DNA from: a virus
Direction: 5' to 3' (one strand)
Length of the DNA: 33,463 bases
IMG/VR virus record: IMGVR_UViG_3300031251_000076
Coordinates: 1-33,463 of that record
Under the pieces are notes generated by a model, which made no database searches, was not told where the DNA came from, and saw only the letters and a list, made by a program, of their open reading frames with translations. Shown here piece after piece: positions 20,964-29,766 of this stretch; the first letter of the stretch is position 1, and every line of letters starts with the position of its first letter. Both the position numbers and the translations under genes were made by a program.

Positions 20964-22802
20964 ATGTCGGTGATGCTGGCCGCTCGCGAGGGTGACCAGA
21001 CTGACCTACTGGAGTCGATGCGCGACCGCCTTTCGCCGGTTGTGCTTGACCCCGAGACGAATACCCGCGAGCTGGCGTCGCTGTCACAGCGACTACTGGA
21101 GATCCTGCGCGACCTTGACGATGGCCCTGAGTCACGCAAGGAACGCCGAGAGCTGCTGGGCAAGATGCGCGTTCGGGTGGCGACCGCCGTCGACCGTGCC
21201 GATACCCCGATCCGCGATCTGGCGGCGCTGTCCCGGCGTCTGCTGGACATCGCCGAAGACATCGCCACATTGGACCAACTGTCCGGCGAATCGGATCCAA
21301 TCGCGCACGCCGTGAAGATCCCCGACGCTACGAATGTTGCGGCCCCGGCGCTGTACGCGAAGGCGCGCTATGTGGTTCCACCGGAGAACATGGTCACCAC
21401 CGAGTGGCCATCGATCTGCGAGATATGCCGTGTACTGGGCATCGAGTTCGATGACTGGCAAGACGACTTGGGCCGACTCATCTTGGCGAAGCGCCCCGAT
21501 GGGCTCTACGCCTCCGATACCACGACGATTTCGATACCGAGACAGTCGGGCAAGACTTACCTGATCGGCGCGATTGTGTTCGCGCTGTGCATCAAATACC
21601 CCGGCCTGCGGTGCATCTGGACCGCGCACCTGTTCAAGACGGCGCGCGAGACTTTCGAGTCGATGCAGGGCCTGGCCGACATGCCGAGCGTAAAGCCGTA
21701 CATCAAGCGGATTTACAGCGGCTCGGGCGACGAAAAGATCATCTTCACCAACGGCTCGGTGATCATGTTCGGCGCCCGTGAACGCGGCTTCGGTCGCGGC
21801 TTCCCGAACATCGGTGTGCTGATCTTCGACGAGGCGCAGATTCTTACGTCGAAGGCCTTGGACGACATGACGCCGTCGACGAACGTCGCGAAAAACCCGC
21901 TCATCTTGACGATGGGCACACCTCCGAAACCCGAGGACCCGAGCGAGTTTTTCTCGACTCAGCGGATCGACGCCGGTATCGAGGTTGACGAAGACGATGT
22001 CTCTGAGTTCGACGATGACGTTCCGCGTGAGTCGCTGTACGTCGAGTTTTCGGCTGATCGTGGCTGCGACCCGAGCGACCGAGCCCAGTGGCTCAAGGCG
22101 ATTCCGGCGTACCCGAGCCGCGTCACGGAGCGCGCGGTGCGACGCATGCGCAAGATTCTTGGCGAGGCCTCATTCCTGCGGGAAGGCCTCGGGATTTGGG
22201 ACCGGGTCGTCAAGTTCAAGCGCATCATCTCGAAAAGCTTGTGGGCTTCGGCGATTGACCTTGGCCCGGAATCTGATGCGCTGCCTTCGGCGATCGGCGT
22301 CGACATGTCGCACAGTCGTGAACTGTCCATTTCGGCGGCCTGGGCGCTCGACAATGGCCGCGTCCACGTCGAAGAGGTGTGGAGCGGCTTCGATATTTCG
22401 GCCGGCAAAACGTGGCTGGCCGAAACATCGAAACGCATTGACATTCTGATCGATTCGGCTTCGCCTGCGGCTGCGATGCTGCCCGATCTGCTGGCTAAGC
22501 GGTGTCGCGCACGTCAAACCACGGCGCAGGACATGGCGAAAGCCTGCGGCGCCTGGCTCGATTCGATCGACTCGGAACTGCAGGAAGACGGCCTTCCGCT
22601 GCTGACCCATGGCGGTCAGGAATCGCTCACCAGGGCGGTATCCGGTGCCAAGAAACGCCCCATCCGTGATGCGGGTGGCTTCGGCTGGGACCGCTCGGAC
22701 GATGCCGTGAATATTGCGCCTCTCGTATCGGGAAGCCTTGCGCTACTTGGCGCAACCACTAAGGGACCTCGGAAGCGGACCACCAGGAAGGCGGTGTACT
22801 AG
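20964..22802 (+). CDS. terL: Terminase large subunit with duplicated N-terminal TerS-like unit
   Basis: A 612-residue protein. The ATPase has Walker A PRQSGKTY (Lys197), WTAHLFKTARETFE (coupling region) and Walker B GVLIFDEAQ (Asp289, Glu290). The nuclease half carries IGVDMSHSRELSISAAWAL and a late SDDAVNIAP. It pumps DNA into the prohead and cuts it. The first 105 residues are unusual: residues 19-51 and 68-100 are two copies of an M-R-x-R...T-x-x-R-(E/D)-L-A-x-L-S-x-R-L-L-x-I unit, which resembles small-terminase proteins of actinophages. No separate small subunit is obvious nearby. Confidence 0.93.
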   Translation: MSVMLAAREGDQTDLLESMRDRLSPVVLDPETNTRELASLSQRLLEILRDLDDGPESRKERRELLGKMRVRVATAVDRADTPIRDLAALSRRLLDIAEDIATLDQLSGESDPIAHAVKIPDATNVAAPALYAKARYVVPPENMVTTEWPSICEICRVLGIEFDDWQDDLGRLILAKRPDGLYASDTTTISIPRQSGKTYLIGAIVFALCIKYPGLRCIWTAHLFKTARETFESMQGLADMPSVKPYIKRIYSGSGDEKIIFTNGSVIMFGARERGFGRGFPNIGVLIFDEAQILTSKALDDMTPSTNVAKNPLILTMGTPPKPEDPSEFFSTQRIDAGIEVDEDDVSEFDDDVPRESLYVEFSADRGCDPSDRAQWLKAIPAYPSRVTERAVRRMRKILGEASFLREGLGIWDRVVKFKRIISKSLWASAIDLGPESDALPSAIGVDMSHSRELSISAAWALDNGRVHVEEVWSGFDISAGKTWLAETSKRIDILIDSASPAAAMLPDLLAKRCRARQTTAQDMAKACGAWLDSIDSELQEDGLPLLTHGGQESLTRAVSGAKKRPIRDAGGFGWDRSDDAVNIAPLVSGSLALLGATTKGPRKRTTRKAVY

Positions 22803-24281
22803 ATGGCTGCACCGCCCGCAGACCTGGCCCGCTTCATGGATTCTGGCGACCTTACTTCCGTCGAGGTCCAGTACCTCGGACGTCTGCGCACGCAGCTGAG
22901 TGTGGCCCGCCGCGCCAATGAGAAGAAATACAAGCTGTACGAAGGCAAGCACAAGGCACGCAATCTGGATATCGCTGTGCCACCGCACCTTGCCGATCTT
23001 GAGGTGTTCGTGGGTACACCGGGCATCGTGGTCGATGTGCTCGCTGAGCGTGTCGAGTGGGACGGCTGGTCTGTGCTCGACGGCGACAGCACTGTCTTGG
23101 ACGAGGCGTATCGGGACAACGCTATTGAGGTTGAACAGGCCCGTCAGGTTGCCGATTCGCTGATCTGCGGCATGGGCTTTATTGGTGTCGGTACCGGCGA
23201 CAAGTCTCTGTCTGAGCCGGATGTGGTGGTCAACGCTGAGTCGCCGATGGAGACCACGGTGTTGTGGGATTCGCGGCGCCGCACGGAGGTTGCCGCGCTC
23301 ACTCAGCGCCGCGACCCCGTGACCGCGGTGGTGACCGTCGAGATTCTGTACACGACCGAGGCGACTATCACGATGCCTCGTGGCAGCGATGGACGTGTCA
23401 CCGCAGCCAAGCGGGACCCACACAACCTTGGCGTGGTGCCGATTGTCCAGTTCCCGAACCGTGAACGCCCCTCGGATATTCGGGGCCGCTCGGAGATCAC
23501 CCCGCCTGTCCGGTACGCAACGGAGGCGATTGGCCGCACCTTGCTTGGCATGGAGATCAACCGCGAGTTCTACACCGCGCCACAGCGGTACGGCCTCGGT
23601 GTTGATCCGGCACAGTTCGGCATTGACGAGAACACTTCGGCTGGCGAGAAGCTGATCAAGCAGTGGAACGTCGCCATGTCGCGGATGAACTTCATTCCCA
23701 TGCCGGAGCCCGGCGACCCTATGCCGCAGGTTGGCCAGTTCACCCCGGCGCCGCCTACCCCGTACATCGAGCAGGTGAAGCACTACCTGCAGCACGTTTC
23801 GGCTGAGTCGGCGATCCCGTGGAACTATCTGGGCTTTGCGACCGACAACCCGCCGTCTGCGGATGCGGTGCGTGTGCTGGAGTCGCGACTTGTCAAGCGC
23901 GCCTTGCTGCGCCAACGCATGTGGTCGCGGGCTTGGCGCCAGGTGGCTTACCTGATCATGAAGCATCGCGACCCGAATGTCACGATCGCCGCCGTCAGTG
24001 GCGTTGGTCCGAACTGGCTCAACCCTGCTACCCCGACACCGTCGGCGGACGCCGACCGCGCCTCCAAGCTGGTCGGATCCAAGATTTTGGAGCCGGACTC
24101 CAAGGTGACTTACCGAGAGGTCGGGCTTTCCGAGGCCGACCAGAAGGTCATGGATCAAGAACGCCGACAGAGGACTGCCACCGCACTGGTGGCGCGGCTG
24201 TCGAATTCGCCTGTGCAGGAAGTGCCCGCACCGCCGCAGGGCGTGACACCGGAGTTGGTTGATGCCAACCGAGGCGGCTGA
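22803..24281 (+). CDS. Portal protein (SPP1 gp6-like)
   Basis: A 492-residue protein following the terminase stop without a gap. ANEKKYKLYEGKHKARNLDIAVPP near the start, VDVLAERVEWDGW, SLICGMGFIGVG, VPIVQFPNRERPSDIRGRSEI and AIPWNYLGFATDNPPSADAVRVLESRLVKRA are landmarks of the Gp6/SPP1 portal family in actinophages. Twelve copies form the ring at one capsid vertex through which DNA passes. Gene order (terminase, portal, MuF) is standard. Confidence 0.93.
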   Translation: MAAPPADLARFMDSGDLTSVEVQYLGRLRTQLSVARRANEKKYKLYEGKHKARNLDIAVPPHLADLEVFVGTPGIVVDVLAERVEWDGWSVLDGDSTVLDEAYRDNAIEVEQARQVADSLICGMGFIGVGTGDKSLSEPDVVVNAESPMETTVLWDSRRRTEVAALTQRRDPVTAVVTVEILYTTEATITMPRGSDGRVTAAKRDPHNLGVVPIVQFPNRERPSDIRGRSEITPPVRYATEAIGRTLLGMEINREFYTAPQRYGLGVDPAQFGIDENTSAGEKLIKQWNVAMSRMNFIPMPEPGDPMPQVGQFTPAPPTPYIEQVKHYLQHVSAESAIPWNYLGFATDNPPSADAVRVLESRLVKRALLRQRMWSRAWRQVAYLIMKHRDPNVTIAAVSGVGPNWLNPATPTPSADADRASKLVGSKILEPDSKVTYREVGLSEADQKVMDQERRQRTATALVARLSNSPVQEVPAPPQGVTPELVDANRGG

Positions 24282-25155
24282 GTTTCAACTACTTCTGACC
24301 CGGCTCACCATCGAGCTTGGCAGCGAGATCGCCGAACTTCTGGCCCGCATCGCCGGACTGACATTGCCCGAACAGATGGCGTATATCACCGCCGCCTACC
24401 CGGATGTGGTCACGCCGTACCTGGCGGCGTCGAATGATCTGACGCAGGTCTGGTACGAAGCGCAGCCGGTGGCGACGCCTGGCTTCGACACTGTGGCCGC
24501 GCCGCTGGCCGAGGTTGAGGGCCTGGCCATTTCGGGCCGGTGGTCACTGACGCAGGGCAAGCCTGTGGAGGCACTGCAGGGTTCGGCGACGAGGGCAGTG
24601 TTCGACCAGTCGCGGCGCACCATCACCGACAACGTCGAGAGCGAGCCAGGTGCCCGGTGGGCGCGGTACGCGTCGGCGAACGCATGCAACTTCTGCAAGA
24701 TGCTCGCCACCAGGGGCGCCGTCTACACCTCCGAGGCTTCGGCGCTCGGGGTGGGTGGCCGGAGCGTGAACCTCGAAATCTCTGACCGGCGCGCTATCGC
24801 TGCCGGACAGACCACCCGCGATGAGGCACTGGCGCGACGCTCTGTGTTCCGTTCTGCGCGACAGGCCACCAGGGCTGGACGCCAGGTGGGCGACGCCCGT
24901 GTTGGCGCGCTACGTGGTGCCCAGCGGTACGGCGACAAGTACCACGACTGGTGCCACTGCATTGCGGTCGCGGTGCGCCCTGGCGGTTCCTACGAGCCGC
25001 CGCCGTACGTCGAGCAGTGGGACAGGCAATACGCCAATGCGGTGGCCGCCGCCCGCAACGCAGGGCAGACCAAGGGCAAGTACGGCGCCATCGACTTCAA
25101 AGCGGTATTGCGCCAGATGGATTCGCTACAGCGCGAACAGACCTCCACCCCGTAA
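24262..25155 (+). CDS. MuF-like capsid maturation/head morphogenesis protein
   Basis: A 297-residue protein. The Mu gpF-type signature lies in the second half: ANACNFCKMLATRGAVYTSEA and later DKYHDWCHCIAVAVRPG, a C-x-x-C...H-x-x-C-x-C set that probably binds zinc. MuF proteins are minor head proteins next to the portal, carried into the capsid in a few copies. I chose the ATG at 24262; a TTG one codon upstream is possible. The gene overlaps the portal gene by 20 bases. Confidence 0.85.
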   Translation: MPTEAAEFQLLLTRLTIELGSEIAELLARIAGLTLPEQMAYITAAYPDVVTPYLAASNDLTQVWYEAQPVATPGFDTVAAPLAEVEGLAISGRWSLTQGKPVEALQGSATRAVFDQSRRTITDNVESEPGARWARYASANACNFCKMLATRGAVYTSEASALGVGGRSVNLEISDRRAIAAGQTTRDEALARRSVFRSARQATRAGRQVGDARVGALRGAQRYGDKYHDWCHCIAVAVRPGGSYEPPPYVEQWDRQYANAVAAARNAGQTKGKYGAIDFKAVLRQMDSLQREQTSTP

Positions 25156-25222
25156 CGGGGAGTGGGCGCGGACGGCCAGCGTCAAATTGGCCGGGTAATG
25201 CTGACGAGCTACGGAGATCTTC

Positions 25223-25837
25223 ATGACCACAGTTCTGCCGACCCATCCCCGAACCGGCCTGACCGCCCTTGCTTTTGGTAAGCGCGGCCCGATCTGGCCC
25301 GTGATGGGTGGTGCACCGGATGACGACGAGAAGGAAGCCAAGTTCACTCAGGCCGACATGGATCGCGTCATCGGCGAGCGCCTAACCCGCGAGCGCGCCG
25401 AGGTTGCCCAGAAGTACGGCGACCTGGATGCATTGGTAGCCAAGGGTGTCGAGCTGGACTCGATCAAGGATCGCGACAAGACCGACGCTGACAGGGTTCA
25501 GGATCAAATCGCTGATCTGCAAACGAAGTTGGCTGCCGAGACCGAGGCGCGAGGTAAGGCCGAAGTGAAGGCCGCGACCGCTGAGCGCACGCAGTACGGC
25601 GTCGACAAGGGGTTGCCGCTGGCAATCGCTAAGAAGCTGACTGGCTCCACTGATGCGGAGCTTGACGCCGAGATTGCCGAACTGGAGCCGCTTTTCACAT
25701 CCACTGGCAATGGTCCCCGGCCTCCGGCCCCGAATCAGCATCAGGGCCAACCCCCCGGTGGCACGAACACCAAGCCGTCTTCGGTGGCGGCTGGTGCAGA
25801 GCTATACACGAAGTCACACCCGAAACCCAACGCGTAG
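25223..25837 (+). CDS. Scaffolding protein
   Basis: A 204-residue, highly charged protein with a long coiled-coil middle (FTQADMDRVIGERLTRERAEVAQKYG, then DADRVQDQIADLQTKLAAETEARGKAEVKA) and a proline/glycine-rich tail ending in SHPKPNA. Size, charge and place between MuF and the decoration/capsid genes fit a phage scaffold that guides prohead assembly and then leaves. GGAG lies eight bases before the ATG. Confidence 0.85.
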   Translation: MTTVLPTHPRTGLTALAFGKRGPIWPVMGGAPDDDEKEAKFTQADMDRVIGERLTRERAEVAQKYGDLDALVAKGVELDSIKDRDKTDADRVQDQIADLQTKLAAETEARGKAEVKAATAERTQYGVDKGLPLAIAKKLTGSTDAELDAEIAELEPLFTSTGNGPRPPAPNQHQGQPPGGTNTKPSSVAAGAELYTKSHPKPNA

Positions 25838-25882
25838 CACAGGATTCGCCTGCGCTATCCCCAATCCTCATAAGGAGGGAAA

Positions 25883-26257
25883 ATGGATCTCACTGTACGC
25901 ACTGAGACCTTTGGTGCAGGTAACCAGTCCTGGCTTGGCTCCAAGCACGGTACCGACGCATGCCGGACCGTCACCATCGACCGCGAGGCACTGGTCAAGG
26001 AAACCCACTACCCGGATGGTCGGCTCAAGTCCGGTCTCCCGCTGGCCAAGGTGGGCGACACGTACGTGCCGTATGCCGCTGGCGGCGCCAATGGTGCTGG
26101 CGTACTTGCCGGTTTCCTGTTCACCGATCAGTCGGTGCGTGACGGCGGTGGCGACATCGTTGCCCCGCTGCTCGACCACGGTCGCGTGATCCTGTCCAAG
26201 CTCCCCGCCACGGTCGCCGCTGACGCGGACACCACCGGCCTGTTTGTCTTCGTCTAA
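25883..26257 (+). CDS. Head decoration protein (lambda gpD-like)
   Basis: A 124-residue protein with RTETFGAGNQSWLGSKHGTDACRTVTI, KSGLPLAKVGDTYVPY and AGVLAGFLFTDQSV, the order seen in gpD-type stabilising proteins that bind the expanded capsid at three-fold sites. A strong AAGGAGGG ribosome binding site fits high expression. It directly precedes the major capsid gene, as in lambda D-E. Confidence 0.82.
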   Translation: MDLTVRTETFGAGNQSWLGSKHGTDACRTVTIDREALVKETHYPDGRLKSGLPLAKVGDTYVPYAAGGANGAGVLAGFLFTDQSVRDGGGDIVAPLLDHGRVILSKLPATVAADADTTGLFVFV

Positions 26258-26271
26258 GGAAGGGCTGAACA

Positions 26272-27309
26272 ATGACTCTATGGACTGATGTCATCACCCC
26301 GGCCGCACTAACCGGGTATGCCCGCGAAGCGCTGGCCGACCGCGAACGCCGCAAGGGCTCCCTTGCCGCGTTCCTGCCGAACCGCACCGTGCCGGACACC
26401 GTTGCCCGATTCACCAAGGGCGATAACGGTCTTCTGGAGGCTGCCGAGTACCGCTCGTACGACGCAGAGGTCAGCATCGGGGAGACCCCCGGCGCTGAGC
26501 GCGTCACCATCGAGCTGCCCCCGCTGGGCCGCAAGGTGCGCGTTTCGGAATACGACCAGCTGCGCCTGCGCGGCAACGTCGACTCCGACACTGTGCTGTC
26601 TTCGGTGCTCAAGGAGGCCAAGCGTCTCGCCTACGCGATCAGCGACCGAATCGAAGTGGCTCGCGGCAAGGTCATTGACAGCGGTGTCGCCGCCATCAAT
26701 GAAAACGGCTTCATCGCCACCGCCGACTACGGTCGCGGCGCGGCGTTCACCGTCACGGCCACAACCCTGTGGTCCGATCCGGCTTCCAAGCCGCTCACCG
26801 ATCTGCGGCTGTGGCGTGACGCCTATGTCGACGAGAACGGCGACGAGCCCGGCGTCATCCTCACCTCGCGCAAGGTGCTCAACGCGCTCATGCTGTCGGC
26901 CGAAATGAAGGCCTTGGCCACCAACTCGGCGACCGCGCCGGGACTGGTCACCGAGGTGTTCGTGCAGGCCACCTTGACTGCGTACGGCCTACCTCCGGTT
27001 GCGGTCTTCGACCGCCGAGCCAAAGTGGCTGGCGCGACCGTCCGCATCCTGCCGGAAAACAAGGTCTACCTGCTGCCTGCGCCGGTCGACGCGTACGCAG
27101 AGGACGGCACCGACCTCGGTGCGACCGTCTGGGGTACCACCCTGGAGTCGTCCGAGCCGGACTACGAGATCGCCGAGGTTGACCGCCCCGGTATCGCGAT
27201 GGGCGCCTTCAAGACCCGCGACCCGATCGGTGTGTGGGTTCACGGCGCCGCCATCGGTCTGCCGGTGTTGGCCAACGCCAACCTGTCCCTGGCCGCGAAG
27301 GTTCTGTAA
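26272..27309 (+). CDS. Major capsid protein (gpE family, HK97 fold)
   Basis: A 345-residue protein: WTDVITPAALTGYAREALAD, GSLAAFLPNRTVPDTVARF, ISDRIEVARGKVIDSGVAAI, VILTSRKVLNALML and the C-terminal KTRDPIGVWVHGAAIGLPV match the lambda gpE-type major capsid proteins of actinophages. GGAAGGG precedes the ATG. The order scaffold, decoration, capsid is conserved. Confidence 0.92.
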   Translation: MTLWTDVITPAALTGYAREALADRERRKGSLAAFLPNRTVPDTVARFTKGDNGLLEAAEYRSYDAEVSIGETPGAERVTIELPPLGRKVRVSEYDQLRLRGNVDSDTVLSSVLKEAKRLAYAISDRIEVARGKVIDSGVAAINENGFIATADYGRGAAFTVTATTLWSDPASKPLTDLRLWRDAYVDENGDEPGVILTSRKVLNALMLSAEMKALATNSATAPGLVTEVFVQATLTAYGLPPVAVFDRRAKVAGATVRILPENKVYLLPAPVDAYAEDGTDLGATVWGTTLESSEPDYEIAEVDRPGIAMGAFKTRDPIGVWVHGAAIGLPVLANANLSLAAKVL

Positions 27310-27558
27310 GTGCCTTCGATCCGATCCGATCTGATCGGAGTCATCTACCTGCCCGGTGGGGCGTGCCTGTCCGCAGGCGACCCCGTCCCACCGGGTGAGG
27401 TGGTGGGCGCCCACCTGATCGAAGGCGGCGTGGCCATCGAGCCGCAGCCCGAGCCGGAGGCCGAGCCCACCGAGGCGACAGCCGAAGTGCTCGAGCCGGT
27501 CGCACCCCGCCCGGTCACGAGCCGCACCCGGAAGCGGTCAAGTGGACGCGCTCGCTAA
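27310..27558 (+). CDS. Hypothetical protein with E/P-rich linker, after the capsid gene
   Basis: An 82-residue protein beginning at a GTG straight after the capsid stop. The first half is beta-like (SDLIGVIYLPGGACLSAGD); the second half is a glutamate/proline run (EPQPEPEAEPTEATAEV) ending in a basic tail (SRTRKRSSGRAR). The position is that of small connector or capsid-associated proteins. The E/P run resembles the frameshift extension of the tail tube protein. Confidence 0.68.
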   Translation: MPSIRSDLIGVIYLPGGACLSAGDPVPPGEVVGAHLIEGGVAIEPQPEPEAEPTEATAEVLEPVAPRPVTSRTRKRSSGRAR

Positions 27559-27916
27559 CCAGGCCGATGTCGAGGCGCGGCTACGTCGCGACCTCACTGA
27601 CGCTGAGATCGATTGGCTACCTGGCGTGCTCGAAGAGGCCTCGCAGGCGGTCTACGCGGTCTGCGGTGACCGTAAGTTTGACCCGGTGCCCGACAGGGTC
27701 CGCATTGTCACCTCACGGGTGGCGGCGCGCGCCCTGACGGGCCGCACCGATTCGGCAGCCGCCGTCACCAATGCGGCGCACGTCTTTTCGCAGACGGTCA
27801 CCCTGACCTCGGATGCCGCCGAGGGCGGCGTCTGGCTCACGAAGGCCGACAAGCTCGCCCTGCGCCGCTGGGCCGTGTCGGGTAAGGCCTTCTCTATCGA
27901 TATCTCAGGCCGATGA
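27542..27916 (+). CDS. Head-to-tail adaptor
   Basis: A 124-residue protein starting at GTG 27542, overlapping the previous gene by 17 bases. ANQADVEARLRRDLTDAEIDWLPGVLEEASQAVYAVCG and RIVTSRVAARALTG, then LTSDAAEGGVWLTKADKLALRRW, match the helical adaptor proteins (SPP1 gp15/HK97 gp6 type) that sit under the portal. Confidence 0.82.
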   Translation: MDALANQADVEARLRRDLTDAEIDWLPGVLEEASQAVYAVCGDRKFDPVPDRVRIVTSRVAARALTGRTDSAAAVTNAAHVFSQTVTLTSDAAEGGVWLTKADKLALRRWAVSGKAFSIDISGR

Positions 27917-28260
27917 CCGCGCCGAGCTTTCCCACGCCGTTTGTCATTGCGCATGAGGCCTTCATTCCCGAGGCGCGGAATGCTCACGGCGACCTCGTCG
28001 ACAAGTGGGCACCTGCAACCGCACGGTCTGTGTATGGCGCTGGCCCGGCGATGTCGAATGAGCCGAAGCTCGTCGGCCAGGATCGCGTCATTGTCGACGT
28101 GGTGCTGCTGGTGCCGCCTGACCAGGACTATGGCCCGCGTGACCGGGTAACACTCGCTGGCAACGTCTTTGAATGTGTCGGCTATCCCGAGTCCACAGAG
28201 TTCAACCCATTCGGCAAGCACTTTGGCGCTGTCGTCAACCTGCGGAGGGTGGAGGGATGA
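27913..28260 (+). CDS. Head-to-tail stopper
   Basis: A 115-residue beta-rich protein (VIVDVVLLVPPDQDYGPRDRVTLAGNVFECVGYP, then VVNLRRVEG). Size, fold pattern and position after the adaptor match the SPP1 gp16-type stopper, which plugs the connector until the tail joins. It overlaps both neighbours by four bases. Confidence 0.78.
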   Translation: MTAPSFPTPFVIAHEAFIPEARNAHGDLVDKWAPATARSVYGAGPAMSNEPKLVGQDRVIVDVVLLVPPDQDYGPRDRVTLAGNVFECVGYPESTEFNPFGKHFGAVVNLRRVEG

Positions 28261-28553
28261 CCGTTACCAAGGTCAAGGTGAACAAGCGCGCCTTCCGCGA
28301 GCTGCGCAAGTCGGCGGCGGTGCAGGCCAAGCTACTTGAGGTCGGCGAGGTTGTCGCCGCCGACGCCAACGCTGATCATGAGGCAACCGCCGACGTAGCC
28401 GCGAACGGCCCGCTCGACGACGGCCCAAGCTACGAGGCGCAGCCGCACGTTGGCAAGAACCGCGCCCGAGTCTCGGTAGTGACGGTCACGCCGCGCGCCA
28501 TGGGGCATGAGCGCCGCACATCCTCGCTTCTGCGGGCAGCTGCACGCCGGTGA
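28257..28553 (+). CDS. Neck/tail-completion protein (HK97 gp10-like)
   Basis: A 98-residue basic protein: KVNKRAFRELRKSAAVQAKLLEVGEVVAADAN, a long helix, then VGKNRARVSVVTVTPRAMGHERRTSSLLRAAAR. This is the design of gp10-like tail-completion proteins between the stopper and tail terminator genes. The start at 28257 overlaps the upstream stop. Confidence 0.75.
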   Translation: MTVTKVKVNKRAFRELRKSAAVQAKLLEVGEVVAADANADHEATADVAANGPLDDGPSYEAQPHVGKNRARVSVVTVTPRAMGHERRTSSLLRAAARR

Positions 28554-28957
28554 CGCTCATCGTCCACCCGGACGTTGACCAGCTTGCCGTCGACTACTTC
28601 GCCGAAGCTCTTGCTGCACAAGGCCATGCGCAACACGTTGGAAAGAGCGTGCCCGCTAGGAATCGCCCCGACCGGTTTATGCGGGTGTTCTCCAACGGTG
28701 GCCCTGACGAATCGCTGATCACCACGCGCGCGCAGGTAGTCGCCCAGCTATACGACACTGATGGCCCCCGATGCGCGAGCACCGCGAATCTCGTAGCGGC
28801 CCTCGGTAAAGACGCCATGGGTCGACTGATTCATGGCTACCCATACATACAGGACGCCCGAAAGGTGGGCGGTCCCACAGATCTCGACGACCCGGACGTC
28901 AAGACGCACGTGCGCTATCAGGTCGTCCTCAACTGGCTCATCCGAGCCAAGCACTAA
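28550..28957 (+). CDS. Tail terminator protein
   Basis: A 135-residue protein starting at GTG 28550 inside an overlap with the upstream stop. DQLAVDYFAEALAAQG, RFMRVFSNGGPDESLITTRAQVVAQLYDTDGPRC and the late KTHVRYQVVLNWLIRA match the tail terminators of actinophages, which cap the tail tube at the head end. It precedes the tail tube gene. Confidence 0.8.
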   Translation: MTLIVHPDVDQLAVDYFAEALAAQGHAQHVGKSVPARNRPDRFMRVFSNGGPDESLITTRAQVVAQLYDTDGPRCASTANLVAALGKDAMGRLIHGYPYIQDARKVGGPTDLDDPDVKTHVRYQVVLNWLIRAKH

Positions 28958-29017
28958 GTCTCCAAGGCATCTTTTCCCAAACACATTGCCCGCGTTGGGC
29001 AGAGAGGTGTATTCACC

Positions 29018-29689
29018 ATGACCGGACCCATTCAGGCTGGCCCCGGTGGCGCAGCGGGCGACACCAAGGAACTGTTTTCCGGCTCCCCGACCGCACCCGG
29101 CGTCACTGGCGGCGTGTGGATCGGCAAGCCGGGTATTGCACTGCCCCCGGCTGACGACATCTTCGTCCCCGCCACCGAGCACAGTCCCGATCTTCGTAAC
29201 GTCGGCTTCGTATCCGAAGACGGCGTGACCGGCACCGAAGACCGATCGATCAGCGAGGTCGCGGCCTGGGGTGGCGACATCGTTGCCTTCCTACAGGAAT
29301 CGTTTTCGGTGTCCTGGCAGATGGTGCTTCTGCAGATCATGAACCGCGAGATCGCCAAGCTCGCATACGGCGACGACAACGTGGCCTTCACCGCCGCGAC
29401 GCAGGCACACGGCAACTGGCTGGCCATCAAGGTCAACAAGCACATGCTGCCCAAGAAGACGGTGTGGATCGACAGCTTCTATTCGGACGGGTCCGAAGGC
29501 CTCAAGGCCATGCGGTGGGTCGCCCCACTGGCGCAGGTGTCCGAGAAGGGCGATTTCCAGACCGCGCACAGTGCGCTGTCCGGTCACGATCTGACGCTGC
29601 GCCTGCTGCCCGATGAGCAGGGCAACAACGCCTACATCTACCTCGATGACGGCCAGGTTATTCCGCTGGCAGCGCCCGAAACCCCTTAG
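29018..29689 (+). CDS. Major tail (tube) protein
   Basis: A 223-residue protein: GVWIGKPGIALPPADDIFVPATEHSPDLRNVGFVSEDGVTGTEDRSISEVAAWGGDIVA, then QESFSVSWQMVLLQIMNREIAKLAYG and AHSALSGHDLTLRLLPDEQGN. This is the tail tube family of mycobacteriophages, which polymerises around the tape measure. AGAGGTG precedes the ATG. The zero-frame product ends in PETP at the TAG 29687-29689. A -1 shift at the last codon would add 26 residues (separate entry). Confidence 0.9.
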   Translation: MTGPIQAGPGGAAGDTKELFSGSPTAPGVTGGVWIGKPGIALPPADDIFVPATEHSPDLRNVGFVSEDGVTGTEDRSISEVAAWGGDIVAFLQESFSVSWQMVLLQIMNREIAKLAYGDDNVAFTAATQAHGNWLAIKVNKHMLPKKTVWIDSFYSDGSEGLKAMRWVAPLAQVSEKGDFQTAHSALSGHDLTLRLLPDEQGNNAYIYLDDGQVIPLAAPETP

Positions 29690-29766
29690 CGCCTCCCCCG
29701 GCGCCGGAACCTGACACGGAACCGGCGCCGGAGCCTGACCCCGAGCCGAGCGGCGACGGGGTTTAG
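29686..29766 (+). CDS. Probable -1 frameshift extension of the tail tube protein
   Basis: From the last sense codon CCT (29684-29686), slipping back one base onto CCC opens the -1 frame at 29686. It runs 26 codons to the TAG at 29764-29766 and encodes a proline/glutamate-rich tail (LAPPPAPEPDTEPAPEPD, then PEPSGDGV). The product would be 249 residues. A ten-pair GC stem starts 11 bases after the slip codon. Tail tube proteins of other siphoviruses (for example SPP1) have frameshift-made C-terminal extensions. The site A-ACC-CCU-UAG is not a standard heptamer, so efficiency may be low. Confidence 0.5.
   Translation, partial: LAPPPAPEPDTEPAPEPDPEPSGDGV
29698..29731 (+). other. GC hairpin downstream of the tail tube slip site
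   Basis: CCGGCGCCGG occurs at 29698-29707 and again at 29722-29731. Each is a palindrome, and the two copies pair with each other as a ten-bp all-GC stem with a 14-base loop. The distance from the slip codon is that of known frameshift stimulators. The repeat could also simply reflect the repeated P-A-P-E coding. Confidence 0.5.

Noticed and set aside
22743-24158. Long minus-strand frame of 471 codons opposite the portal gene
   Set aside because: It is the mirror of a highly biased coding frame; the product is arginine/histidine-rich with no domain, while the plus-strand portal is certain.
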